DNA of 64,000 nucleotides from contig JAJVDF010000136.1 of the NCBI GenBank assembly GCA_022410635.1, positions 1,965,944 through 2,029,943 on the forward strand, read 5' to 3'. Positions within the stretch are counted from its first letter, which is position 1. Every line of letters begins with the position of its first letter. Made by a program: the position numbers and the translations under genes. The notes under the pieces were generated by a model. The model searched no databases, had not been told where the DNA came from, and was given only the letters and a program-made list of their open reading frames with translations. Of this stretch, positions 39,656 through 49,989 are shown in pieces. Source of the stretch: Tretioscincus oriximinensis. Lineage: Eukaryota; Chordata; Lepidosauria; Squamata; Gymnophthalmidae.

Positions 39656-40440
39656 ACTAGCAGAATTACTTTGGTAGTACACTCTAGCCCCTCCTCCCCT
39701 TATCTCCTGTCCAAGCCTCCACCCATCCACCCACTCTCTCCCTCACCCTTNCCCATCCCTCTTTCACTTGATGCTTCTTTCTATCTTTGGCTTCTTTCTT
39801 TCCAATTTCTTTCCTTCTTTTATCCATTCCATCCTTTCCTTTTTTCTTCCTTATCTTCCTTCCTTCTTTCATCCATTCCTCCTTTTCTCCTTGCTTTCTC
39901 CTTCTACCATCTTCCTTATCTTCCTCCTTTCCTTTCTGGAAGCTGCCAAAGTTCCAAGCCCTGTCATTGGTCTCTGGAAGCTGGCATTTTATGCCATCCC
40001 CACAAAGTTTTTACCAAGATGGTACCAGCATCAAGTAGAATTTGCCCCACAACTTCACACATGTTCAACGATCCACTCGCTAAAAAGGCCCGGGGTCTTC
40101 GATTTTCCAGNCTTTGCTCTTGGTCTAATTCCACAGCAAACGTTTCTAAAATATGAAAAATAACTTTTGTAGGGCATTCAGTAACATGAACATGGTAAAT
40201 CTCACGAGACTTCAAGGATAGATGTAAAAGTCCATTGGTTCCCTGTTCACAGAGAATGATGGGACTTATAGCAAGCACAGCAATGACTTTTGGGGAATGC
40301 CATGTGCTGGGAATATAAGGAAATGTAAAGGGAAGACTGGAAGCATCGTGGAAAATTGAAGGTGGGTGGGGCGGAATCGCAAGCATGTTTTTCCAAATTT
40401 AAAAGAAATAGAGGAAGCATGCCTAGATGCATCCCACATG
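39655..40440 (+). mobile_element. Unassigned repeat, family I (most complete)
   Basis: Start 'tactagcagaattactttgg', a pyrimidine tract (TTCC/TTTC)n, 'aagttccaagccctgtcattgg', 'cgatccactcgctaaaaagg', 'gagaatgatgggacttatagc' and the end 'ttttccaaatttaaaag'. It joins the two halves seen at 27533 and 30100. No ORF survives. Confidence 0.55.
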
Positions 40441-40544
40441 GCAAGAAGCAACTATGGGGCCTTTAGATTCTGCCGTTTCCTCTCACCGCCTCTGCCAGAT
40501 GGCTCATACCTGCATTCGCTTATGTGGATGGGTGAGCTGATATT

Positions 40545-41025
40545 TATTTATTTATACTTGTACCTACACCCAAAGGTCTCAGGATGGCCAACCGTAGAAC
40601 ATCAATAGAAAATTAACACATTCAAAAACAGTATAAAACATGAATACAAAATTTACAACAGTAATAAACAGTATAAAAGCAGTATTTAAAAGTGGGGACA
40701 AATGAGATTTCTTCAGCCAAAGGCCAGGTGAAAGAGGTGTGTCTTCAAAGATCTTCTAAAACAATACAATGATGATAGATGCCCCTCGCGGGAGAGACTA
40801 TTCCCAAGACTGGGAGCAACCAAGGAGAAGCCCCTGTCCCGGGTTCCCACTCCATTTCCCACAACCANGATGCCCTCTACCGCAGATCTTAAGTCACGGG
40901 CAGGTTGGTATGGGAGAAGGCGTTCCTTTATTTATTTGGGGTCCAAGTTATTTAGGGCCTTATAGGTTAATGTCAATAGGGTAGCGGATTGGCAGCCAGT
41001 GCAGCTCTTTCGAGACCGGCGTGAT
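40545..41025 (-). mobile_element. L2 LINE 3' part
   Basis: (ATTT)n, 'acccaaaggtctcaggatggcc', 'ggccaggtgaaagaggtgtgtcttc', 'aagactgggagcaaccaagg' and 'ttggcagccagtgcagctctttcg', the minus-strand L2 order. Confidence 0.75.
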
Positions 41026-41520
41026 GTGTGTCTGGACAGCTTGGAGGTATCTTCAACAGCCAAGTGTGCTGTCATGAGATGCAACAGGAAGAAGTTCTTC
41101 CACTGCTGAAGAATTATTGCCCCTGCTTCTCAGAGACCAACAACAACTTGTGGCTTTCCACTCCACTGCCCAAAACTTCTTGCTTCCTCGTTCCAGTCTT
41201 AGAAGTATTATCAGTCCCTAACTGTCAAGAAACTTGTTCTCTTCAACAGCCCTTAATATCTTTGCTCTCCTGTTAAGTGGGGCTTTGAAGTTACTCAGAG
41301 ACGCCTATATATTTAACAGACCAAAAATGCAGAGCTGAAAATTTTCAAGGTGGTTAAAGTTACTGGGAGCTTAAAGAATGGTCTTCTATTCCCATCCATT
41401 GACTGGGGTACCTTTCCCTGCCTTTAGCACACATCCCAAGCATGAACATTCATGCTTCTAGCCCAAGAGCAGAAAGGCTGTATTCTAATCTTTCTATGTT
41501 CTCACTGTTATTAAGCTATC
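41026..41520. other. No recognised feature
   Basis: No exon or named repeat is visible. Confidence 0.35.
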
Positions 41521-41521
41521 A

Positions 41522-41815
41522 CAGGCACAGATAGCTCAGTCGCTAAGGAATCCGTCTCTTGCCTGGGAGATGGGGTTTCGAAGCCCTGTGTCGGAGGTAG
41601 GGAGGGGTGAGCACCTTCCACTAGCCTGTAGCTCTAGCCAACCCAGCTATTCGAAAGAAAGAATTGCAAGAAATTGCAACTGACTGCAAGTAGATACATG
41701 GGAACCATCACAGCCTGGTGGAGAAGATAGAATGTGAGCCTTCGGGCAAAATACCCTTGGTAAGCTGCCTTGAGTCCCTTTGAAATATGAGAAAAGCGGG
41801 GTATAAGAATTCAGT
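41522..41815 (+). mobile_element. tRNA-headed SINE (CORE-like), near complete
   Basis: 'ggcacagatagctcagtcgctaagg', 'ggtttcgaagccctgtgtcgg' (A- and B-box-like), 'ttgcaagaaattgcaactgactgc' and 'agcggggtataagaattcag'. It closely matches the copies at 20180 and 51316. Confidence 0.88.
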
Positions 41816-41949
41816 TCTTCTTCTTCTTCTTCTTCTTCTTCTTCCTCTATTACTATTACTATTACTACTATTACTATTACTACTATTGCTATTACTACTA
41901 TTGCTATTACTACTATTGCTATTGCTATTATTACTACTACTACTACTAT

Positions 41950-41986
<37 letters not shown>

Positions 41987-41990
41987 TCCT
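41813..41990. repeat. Compound trinucleotide microsatellite (TTC, ATT/ACT, GCT)
   Basis: (TTC)n passes into (TATTAC/TACTAT)n with TTGCTA variants, then (TAC)n and (TGC)n. It gives a poly-leucine frame that is an artefact. Confidence 0.93.
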
Positions 41991-42180
41991 CCCACCCTTT
42001 CTGGTTGTACCACCTGTCCCTGCAGCAAAGAGAGTGAGAACCAGGGGCAGGGGCCTCCTCTGTGGTGGTCCTCAGGCTATGAAGTAGTCCACCTCTTGGG
42101 ATACAGCAAGCATTCTTACTGATTCATTCAGAAATTCTTTGAAGACACACCCTTTGCTTGAAGACACAGATTCCTATTTC
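41991..42180 (+). mobile_element. L2 LINE coding remnant
   Basis: 'gggcctcctctgtggtggtcctcaggctatg' and 'ttctttgaagacacaccctttgc' match the L2 RAFSxxA and 3' regions. Confidence 0.5.
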
Positions 42181-42284
42181 AAGGCATTGATAAAGTCCTA
42201 ATTCTGTACCCTAGGAAGGTATGTGAATCATGGCACCTTAGAGACTGACAAGATAAAAGAAGTCAAGAGGAGCTCTTCCTGCTG

Positions 42285-42550
42285 TTCATATGCAGAAGAG
42301 GCGNTGGTAGCTAGCAGCCTGAATATCTTTAAGAAAAGATTATACAAGTTCATGGTCACCAAGGGTATAAATAGCTACTAGTATGGATCTCTTCATACTG
42401 CCTCCAAGATGGAGCAACAGACAGTATTCCTGAAATACCACTTTCAGGGTTTGCCTTCTGTTTCAGACTGCCCTNGTATAATTGGTGGNCCACTGTGTGA
42501 GACAGATTCAGCAGATTCTTGAGTTCTTACGTTCTTACATTCTTGATTTT
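42285..42550 (+). mobile_element. CR1 LINE 3' fragment
   Basis: 'ggtagctagcagcctgaatatc', 'gttcatggtcaccaagggtataaatagc' and 'gatggagcaacagacag', ending 'gagttcttacgttcttacattcttg'. Confidence 0.82.
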
Positions 42551-42639
42551 ATTGTTAACCACCCTAAAATTTTGTGCTATGGAGCTGGATACAAGTATAG
42601 CCTGTAGCTTTAGCCAACCCAGCTATTCAAAAGCAATTG

Positions 42640-42706
42640 ACATGTGGATGGCCGAGCTCTGTCCCAAAATGTTACCCAGAACTAGGCTCCGTATGGATGG
42701 AGCCAG
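42640..42706. mobile_element. Family B half palindrome
   Basis: 'gacatgtggatggccgagctctgtcccaaaatg' and 'cccagaactaggctccg' form one B arm. Confidence 0.45.
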
Positions 42707-43837
42707 CAGAATACAGCCGTCTCCACCTCTTGCTTCAGCAGAATTTCCTGGAGATCAGCTCTGTCTGCTGTCAAATGGTTCAGCTGAGGGGAGGAGGACT
42801 AGGTGGGGAAGTCGTCTGTCATTGGTCCTGTTCCTTTTGCAGAGCCAAACTCCAGGCAGCAGCCTCCAAAAGCAGGCGGAGGGCTGGCTGGGCTTAGGAA
42901 AAGGCGGGCAGATTTACCCGCTAAAGGAGGCGGCACTTCCTTCTGTCATCTCTCCCCTCCTGTCTCTCGCACTAATAATATTCACACTGGAGAGGAAGGG
43001 GATTGGCTACGAGATGACGGAGTTTGGCTACGAGATTTCAGATGTTCTCNGCAATTATTCCTGATTATCCCAGCAGTGGTTTATTGTGGGATAAATGGTG
43101 TTTATTGTGGAAGAACTGCTGAAACATGCTTAACACGTGTGCCCCAACCTTCATTAAATTGCTACAACTAAGTGATAAAATAGCTGTGTGAACGCACCCT
43201 TATTCTTATTCTTATTCTTCAACTGAGGTGATGAGACAAGATGCAAAATGCCCACTCGGTAAGTGCCTCGTTCTACTCCCCATGTCCAGATAACAAATTC
43301 TGGTTAATCCAAAATAATTTATAGTATAAAAATATAAATATCGATATTGATATTCTACAACAATATCATAAAAGTATATGTGCTACGAATAAAACTGATA
43401 ATANAATCATTGAGTCCACTGAAGTCACAAAACATAGTATGCAATCAAGTACATACAATTTTGAAGTCCTTAGCATGCTTTTAATGGGGATCTCATGATA
43501 ATACATGTGCATAGTATATATAATGGATATGTATTTATTCCACCCAAGCCTTGAAAAAGACTCAGAGAGTCAAAATGTGTCAGAGGGAGGAGGATAAGAA
43601 AACCATCTTAGCCACAATATCACAGAAACCAATTTGAATATTCTACATCTTTGGGAGGTCGGACTTTCTTGAGAACCCCATTAAAAGCATACTAAGGACT
43701 TTGAATTTGTATGAACTAGATTGGATTCTGTGTTTAGTGGCTTTAGTGGACCAATGATTGTATTATCAATTGGATTTGTGGCACATATACTTTTATTATA
43801 AGATTGTGGAGTATAGACATAGATTATAATATTTATA
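42707..43837. other. No recognised gene; GC-richer block at 42780-43000
   Basis: A 181-residue ORF (42519-43064) crosses CR1 and B sequence, so it is not a gene. The segment ending 'ctgtgtgaacgcaccct' at about 43200 resembles the terminus of unnamed DNA elements. Nothing else is callable. Confidence 0.4.
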
Positions 43838-44355
43838 TACGATAGATAGATTGATTGAGATAGATTGATAGATTGATTGAGATAGATTGATACATTGATA
43901 CATTGATACATTGATACATTGATACATTGATAGAGATAGAGATTGATAGATTGATTGATTGAGATAGATTGATATAGATAGAGATAGATTGATAGATTGA
44001 TTGATTGATTGAGATAGATTGATATAGAGATAGATTGATAGATTGATTGATTGATTGAGATAGATTGATATAGATAGAGATAGATTGATAGATTGATTGA
44101 TTGATAGAGATAGATTGATAGATTGATTGAGATAGATTGATAGATTGATAGAGATAGATATAGATTGATAGACTGATAGATTGATTGAGATAGATTGATA
44201 GATTGATAGAGATAGATATAGATAGATTGATAGATTGAGATAGATTGATAGAGATAGAGATAGATTGATAGATTGATAGAGAGAGAATGTGAGGGAGGGG
44301 GAGAAAGAGATTGAGAGAGAGATTGAGAGAGAGAAAGAGAGATAGATTGAGATAG
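43838..44355. repeat. (GATA/GATT)n compound microsatellite, about 510 bp
   Basis: Long runs of GATAGATT and GATTGATT units with (CATTGATA)n at the left and a GAGA-rich end. GATA-type (Bkm-like) repeats are known to accumulate on squamate sex chromosomes, but one locus is no evidence of linkage. Confidence 0.95.
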
Positions 44356-45240
44356 TGAGATATTTTAATATATTTGCACTATAAATTATTTTGGATTAAC
44401 GGGAACTTTGTTATCTGAATGTGTTGTTGCTATTTCGGATGGAGGTTTATTGTGGGGCCGTCCTATTCCCCTGTATGCACAAGCTGCCACATACATTTTC
44501 ACTAACTGAACCAAGAAGTAAAAAACCAACCCTGCGGCACCAGAACCTACCCACCCACCATGCCGGAGCCGCCACAGAGCTGTGACAGATTAACAGATGT
44601 GGCTGAGAGAAGAGGGAGAGAAAATGTCAGAGGCCCCCATACCTTCTGGAGCCAGCTCAGGTGGGAGCTCTCCAGTCCCCAGCAATGTTGTGCTGGCAAG
44701 GGACAGAGTTGGTGGAGAGAAACTATTCCCGTGTCTGTGGGCTTTCATCTAGTAAGCAAATAAATTGAAAGCCCTCCTCGCACGGTCAATCTAAGCTATT
44801 TTTCAAGAGTGCCTTTGCTCTGATTGGGGAATGATGAAGCCATTTAACAGTGCAAATGCCCCAAGTGTGAATTTGCCTTGGGTTGATTTGCTTATCCGCT
44901 TTCTGCTCTTTGTTTCTAGCAAAACCTGAAGTGCATAGAATGAATGTGGAGGAACATTTTTCACTGTCAAAGCGTATTTACAGCCAAACTCCTTTCCCAG
45001 TTAAGATGGTTAAGCTAATGTTTGTTCAAGGCTTTTGACTTTAGTACAGTCCGAGTTTTCAATTCTACCTGATCCCTTCCCATAATACAATTCCAACAGA
45101 CTGGGCAGAGAAGCCAAGCAAAACTAAGGGTTGAAAATCCTATTTTTCTCCATTTAAAAGCCCAGGGTTAATTTCAGCTGGGTCCAGAAAGGCCAGCTTT
45201 ATCCTTGTGTGAAGACAGAGCAGTACTGCACTATATAGTA
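44356..45240. other. No recognised gene
   Basis: A 67-residue ORF at 44560 has no recognisable domain. The sequence is of average composition and might be unique host DNA. Confidence 0.35.
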
Positions 45241-45242
45241 TA

Positions 45243-45372
45243 NGTTGTTCAGTCATTCAGCCGTGTCTGACTCTTCATGACTCCATGAGCTATAGTATCG
45301 AAGGCTCCTAGGTCCCACATATCTCCTAAAGTTTACTTAAGCTCACAGCGATAGCTTCCATCACACTAGCTG
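45243..45372 (-). mobile_element. BovB LINE 3' end fragment
   Basis: GTTGTTCAGTCATTCAGCCG followed by 'tgtctgactcttcatgactccatg' is the reverse complement of the BovB 3' terminus. 'cctaaagtttacttaagctcac' and 'gatagcttccatcacact' continue the match inward. Confidence 0.85.
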
Positions 45373-45540
45373 CATCCAAACATCACTCACTTATTCCACT
45401 GAAGTTGAATGCTCCAGAATAAAGCTGTATATATATTTCCCACCATCACAATAGTCGCTGAAGGCTTTGTGATTGGACAATATTTGGACAAATCCCAGGG
45501 CCTAGAGTGATGTCATCAACGTGTCCAGGTTGACAGGACA
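45365..45540. mobile_element. Unassigned repeat, family N
   Basis: 'gctgcatccaaacatcactcacttattcc', 'gaaggctttgtgattggacaatatttgg' and 'aaatcccagggcc' are collinear with 23375-23640 but lack the inserted hairpin, so this is an empty site for it. A (CACA)n run follows at 45547-45568. Confidence 0.55.
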
Positions 45541-45684
45541 CAGGGACACACACCCACACACACACACCTAGATAGTGCTTTATTCCAGAACAACTAAGAT
45601 CCTAGTCATACATATGTTTTGGAATATTCTTCGATTCTCAAAAACTAGACTAAAAAGAAAAGAAATTGTGGTTTCGTTAAGGTT

Positions 45685-45884
45685 TCAAAGAAATAGTCAT
45701 GTTAGTCTGGTTTCAGAATGTCTAGCAAGGGGGTCTTGAAGTATCTTAGAGACTTAACAAACAAAGGTAGCCGACAAGAGCTTTCTTAAACAAGGCTATT
45801 TATTCAGACCTGACACTTGTCTATGAAAGCCCATGCTGCCTAACATTTTCTTATTAGTTTCTAAAGTGCCACAAGACCCTCTTA
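45685..45884. mobile_element. Interspersed repeat, family D (longest copy)
   Basis: 'tttcaaagaaatagtcatgttagtctgg', 'caagggggtcttgaagtatcttagagac', 'gtctatgaaagcccatgctgcc' and 'ttattagtttctaaagtgccacaag'. The first and last blocks are partly complementary, giving a fold-back shape. Confidence 0.6.
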
Positions 45885-46122
45885 CTTTCTTTCTGTCTAT
45901 ATCCTGGCCCTATACCCGAAGGTCTCTTGGCAGGCAGCCAAAGGGCGGCACATACAGTTTTGTTACTTTTTCCACAACAGACTCCCTGTAAAGTAGGTGA
46001 GGCTGAGAGAACTGTGACTGGCCCAAGGACACCCATCTGGCTTTCATGGAGAAGTGGGGAATTGAACCAGGAGACTACCAGATAAGAATCCAACACTCTA
46101 GCCACTACACCAAATTACCTAA
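45885..46122 (-). mobile_element. Sauria-type SINE
   Basis: 'ccctatacccgaaggtctcttgg', 'actggcccaaggacacccatctggc' and the head 'tctagccactacaccaaatt'. Confidence 0.83.
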
Positions 46123-46250
46123 CCCAGGATTCTGGTCTCTGGAGGCTGCCAAAGTTCCAAGCCATGTCATTGGGCCTTTGGTGGCTGCCAAAGTTCCAAG
46201 CCCTGTCATTGGTCATTAAACTTCAGAATGTTGAACTTTCCCACAAGGCT
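46123..46250. mobile_element. Family I fragment with internal tandem duplication
   Basis: 'tggctgccaaagttccaagcc' then 'tgtcattgg' occurs twice about 45 bp apart. Confidence 0.5.
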
Positions 46251-46489
46251 TTTATTACTTAGAGATTAAGTATCAAATGCCAAATTAACCGGAGTGCTGA
46301 TCAGATACATCTTCAGTCTACCTGATCCTCCTCCTCTAAGAACTGGATTAAACCAGGGAGGAGATTTTCTCCTCTCCATCGCTTGATCGAATTTTTCTGG
46401 ACTAAAAATGGATTAAAAGTGTGAGTCAGAACAAGCTTTGTTTCTCAGCCCTCCAGTCCTTCACAGAATTGTTGGGAGAATAAAATTAA

Positions 46490-49018
46490 GAAGAATTGTG
46501 TTGTTTCCTAGAGCAGGTGGTTTTAGAACCAACCAGGGGAAAGGGAATCCTGGATTTAGTCCTAAGTAATGAACAGGACCTGATACAAAATGTGACTGTA
46601 ACTGATCCCATAGGAAACAGTGGCCACAATACGATAACTTTCAACCTGAATGTGGACAGAAAGTTGTCAAGCAGTTCTAACACGGTAACTTTCAACTTTC
46701 ACAGAGGAAATTTTCCCAAAATGAGGAAAATGGTAAAAAATAAAATAAAAGGGAAAGTGAGAAAAGTCCAGTCCCTTCAAAAAGCGTGGAAATTGTTTGT
46801 AAATACAATATTGGAAGCTCAAATANGATGCATTCCCAAGAGAAGAAAGGGTTCTGCCAAGTCCAAGAAGACACCCATATGGCTTACCTCTGCAGTAAAG
46901 GAAGTAATTAGACTGAAGAGAAGCTCATTTAAAAAGTGGAAGGCTTATCCTAGTGAGGAGAACAGAAGGGAGCACAAACTGTGGCAAACCAAATGCAAGG
47001 TGGTAGTGAGGGATGCGAAGAAAAACTTTGAGGAGCACATTGCAAAGAATATTAAAAGAAATAATAAGGACTTTTTCAAATACATCAGAAATAAGAATCC
47101 TACCAGGAAAGCCGTCGGACCACTCGACAGCAATGGACAAAAGGGCATAATCAAGGAGGACGTGGAGATTGCAGAGAGGTTAAATGAATTTTTTGCTTCA
47201 GTTTTCACTGAAGAAGACAGAGGGAATTTACCCACAACAGATTTAGTTTTCTCAGAAAGAACACCAGAGGAATTGAACGGGATAGAGATAACAAGGGAGG
47301 AGGTCCTTGCTAGCCTAAATAAGCTGAACATTTATAAATCCCCAGGGCCAGACGTCCTTCACCCAAGAATTTTTAAAGAACTCAAATGCGAAATTGCCGA
47401 ACTTCTAACCAAAATATTTAATCTTTCCTTAAGATCAGGCATAGTACCAATAGATTGGAAGGTAGCTAATGTAACACCAATCTTCAAAAAAGGATCCCGG
47501 GGTGATCCTGGAAATTATAGACCAATCAGTTTAACATCAATTCCAGGTAAAGTGTTGGAAACCTTAATTAAGGACAAAATTACTAAACATATGGAGAAGA
47601 ACGCATTGCTGAATGAAACTCAGCATGGCTTCAGCAAAGATAAATCATGCCTTACCAACTTGCTAGAATTCTTTGAGAATGTAAACAAACATGTAGATAA
47701 AGGGGATCCAGTTGATATTGTGTATCTAGATTTTCAGAAGGCTTTTGATAAAGTCCCACATCAAAGGCTTCTAAAAAAACTCCATACTCATGGTATAAGA
47801 GGACAGACTTTGTCCTGGATTGGAAACTGGCTAAAAGATAGAAAACAGAGGGTCGTATTAAATGGACAGTTCTCTGAGTGGAAAGAGGTAAGAAGTGGGA
47901 TACCCCAGGGATCTGTACTGGGACCCTTGCTTTTCAATATATTTATAAATGATCTGGATGCCGAGGTAAATAGTGAAGTAGCCAAGTTTGCTGATGACAC
48001 TAAACTGCTCAGGGTAGTGAAAACTGAAAATGATTGTAAGGCACTCCAGAGTGATTTATTGAAATTGGGTGAGTGGGCATCAAAGTGGCAAATGCACTTC
48101 AACTTAAGCAAGTGCAAGGTCATGCACATTGGGGCAAAGAACCCAAAATACTCCTACCACCTGATGGGAACCAAGCTTTCTGTGACCGAGCAAGAAAAGG
48201 ATCTTGGGGTGTTAGTGGACAATTCAATGAAAATGTCAACCCAGTGTGCAGCAGCAGCAAAAAAGGCAAATTCCATGTTGGGGATAATTAGGAAAGGAAT
48301 CGAAAATAAGTCAGCAAATGTTGTTTTGCCTCTTTATAAATCTGTGGTGAGGCCACATTTGGAATACTGTGTTCAATTCTGGTCGCCACATCTCAAGAGG
48401 GATATTTTGGAACTGGAGAAGGTGCAGAAAAGGGCAACAAAAATGATCAAGGGTCTGGAGCACCTCCCTTACGAAGCAAGGCTGCAACGTCTGGGCCTCT
48501 TCAGCCTTGAAAGGAGACGTTTGAGGGGTGATNTGATTGAAGTGTACAAAATCATGCATGGGATCGACAGAGTGAATAGAGAAAAAATGATTTCTCTATC
48601 ACACAACACAAGGACCAGAGGGCCCTCCTTAAAACTGTTGGGTAGAAAAGTGAGAACAGACAAAGGAAAGTATTTTTTCACCCAGAGGGTCATCGGCCTG
48701 TGGAATTTACTTCCTGAAGAGGTAGTGGTAGCTAACAGCTTGGATAGTTTCAAGACAGGACTAGACAGATTTATGGACACTAAGGGTATAAATGGATACT
48801 AAGATAGTTGTCTGGATGTAGCCTCCGGGATGGAGCAACAGGCAGGACTCTTGAAATACCATTTGCAGGGAGTCACGAACAGGAGCAGCATATTTTGCTT
48901 TCCTCTGTTTGGACTGCCCAGGAGCATCTGGTGGGCCTCTGTGTGACACAGAATGCTGGACTCGATGGGCTGTGGCCTGATCCAGTATGGCTCTTCTTAT
49001 GTTCTTATGTTCTTATGT
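46490..49018 (+). mobile_element. CR1 LINE, long 5'-truncated copy
   Basis: About 2.5 kb of CR1: the end of the endonuclease domain, the whole reverse transcriptase region, the C-terminal domain, a roughly 215-bp 3' UTR and a (TTCTTATG)n terminus at 48995-49018. ORF1 and most of the endonuclease are absent, the usual result of incomplete reverse transcription. There is no poly(A), as expected for CR1. It shares near-identical 3' sequence with 1-270. This is the best preserved LINE in the window. Confidence 0.96.
46496..48802 (+). CDS. CR1 ORF2 polyprotein fragment (endonuclease tail plus reverse transcriptase)
   Basis: In its complete form this protein nicks target DNA and copies the LINE RNA at the nick. 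Here 768 codons are open. Residues about 1-50 are the end of the APE-type endonuclease (LVLSNEQDL, then GNSGHNTI near the catalytic SDH-like position). Reverse transcriptase motifs follow in order: GNYRPISL at 339-346, YLDFQKAFDKVPH from 410, GIPQGSVLGPLLF from 468, and the catalytic FADD at 498-501. The conserved C-terminal region contains RATKMIKGLEHLPYE and LWNLLPEEVV. The frame opens at 46490 after a TAA at 46487-46489. No ATG begins it and the first residue is arbitrary, because the element is 5'-truncated. Two Ns fall in codons: at 46826 the codon NGA could be a stop (TGA); at 48533 NTG cannot be one. It cannot move by itself without a full endonuclease and promoter. Confidence 0.93.
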   Translation: MCCFLEQVVLEPTRGKGILDLVLSNEQDLIQNVTVTDPIGNSGHNTITFNLNVDRKLSSSSNTVTFNFHRGNFPKMRKMVKNKIKGKVRKVQSLQKAWKLFVNTILEAQIXCIPKRRKGSAKSKKTPIWLTSAVKEVIRLKRSSFKKWKAYPSEENRREHKLWQTKCKVVVRDAKKNFEEHIAKNIKRNNKDFFKYIRNKNPTRKAVGPLDSNGQKGIIKEDVEIAERLNEFFASVFTEEDRGNLPTTDLVFSERTPEELNGIEITREEVLASLNKLNIYKSPGPDVLHPRIFKELKCEIAELLTKIFNLSLRSGIVPIDWKVANVTPIFKKGSRGDPGNYRPISLTSIPGKVLETLIKDKITKHMEKNALLNETQHGFSKDKSCLTNLLEFFENVNKHVDKGDPVDIVYLDFQKAFDKVPHQRLLKKLHTHGIRGQTLSWIGNWLKDRKQRVVLNGQFSEWKEVRSGIPQGSVLGPLLFNIFINDLDAEVNSEVAKFADDTKLLRVVKTENDCKALQSDLLKLGEWASKWQMHFNLSKCKVMHIGAKNPKYSYHLMGTKLSVTEQEKDLGVLVDNSMKMSTQCAAAAKKANSMLGIIRKGIENKSANVVLPLYKSVVRPHLEYCVQFWSPHLKRDILELEKVQKRATKMIKGLEHLPYEARLQRLGLFSLERRRLRGDXIEVYKIMHGIDRVNREKMISLSHNTRTRGPSLKLLGRKVRTDKGKYFFTQRVIGLWNLLPEEVVVANSLDSFKTGLDRFMDTKGINGY

Positions 49019-49595
49019 TTCAAAGGACGGCAGGATGTAAATATGAAATGTAATTAAATACCAGTAAGTAAATAAATAAATATAGGCNCTTTTTATTTTA
49101 AATTTAGGATGGCTTTTATATCACTTTTCAGTTATCTAATTCACAGGGTACAAATAGACTTCTTCTCTCTTTTTTTTTTTTAAGAAAAAGGAAGTATAAT
49201 TCACTGAAAGGTGTAAAACCAATAACATCTGACTGATTCAACAGTCAACAGATCAAGAGCCGCAGGGCTAAAGCCCCAGTATTTCTCATGAACAGGAAGG
49301 ATTATCAGAGGTGTTTCTCAGCAAAAACATGTTTATGGTTGAGCTGTGTCTGGAAAGAATAGAGACAGTAACTGAAATAGGAGAGTGGAAAATGGAGCAA
49401 CAAATGGAAATTTTGATCTTGAAGATGTAAGGATGGTACCTGGATGAGCAAGAGAAGGAGGTGGACTTTTGAACTTTTGAACTTTGGCAGCAGGCACATG
49501 AGGTTCCCCTACCGCAATGATAGTATTATCATGCTGATTCCACTCCATGCGTTAACNGAGTTTTTGCGAAGAACCAGAAAGTTTTCACAATGCAC
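49019..49595. other. No recognised gene
   Basis: AT-rich sequence with an AAATAAATAAATA run at 49070-49083 (possible L2 or SINE tail). Nothing else is recognisable. Confidence 0.35.
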
Positions 49596-49979
49596 CAGTG
49601 CCGGCCACTGAGTGCTCCACAGGGGGTTCGGTGACGGAGCGCATAGAGTTATTTTGGTGATTTTTACCTTCATTAGTGGCTCTGTTTCCACGTGGGAACC
49701 GCAATATTGNGGGAACTCTACCCTCCGTTCCTCCAACATGGCGCTACCGGTGCTGCCCCCTCCCNCAGCAGCCAAGGGAATGAAGGAGGAGCCACCCCGT
49801 TGGCTGCTGGGAAAAAGGGNGGCGCCGGTAGTGCCATGTTGGGGGAACAGAGGGCAGAGTTCCCCCAACATGGCAGTTCCCACGGGGAAACAGAGCCACC
49901 AATGAAGGTAAAAATCGCCAGAATAACTCTATGTGATCCGTCACCGAACCCCCTGTGGAGCACTCAGTGGCTGCCTCTA
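49596..49979. mobile_element. 384-bp palindromic hAT-like element
   Basis: The left arm CAGTGCCGGCCACTGAGTGC, 'tccacagggggttcggtgacgg', 'agttattttggtgatttttacc', 'cattagtggctctgtttcc' is mirrored by the right arm through 'ggaaacagagccaccaatgaagg' to 'gagcactcagtggctgcctcta'. The flanks CAATGCAC (49588-49595) and CAATTCAT (49980-49987), or ACAATGCA/ACAATTCA shifted by one, give an 8-bp duplication. Arm identity is high over about 190 bp per side. There is no ORF beyond mirrored reading frames. Confidence 0.85.
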
Positions 49980-49989
49980 CAATTCATCC

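Noticed and set aside
42519..43064. 181-codon ORF
   Set aside because: It starts in CR1 3' sequence and crosses a family B arm; no coding signature.
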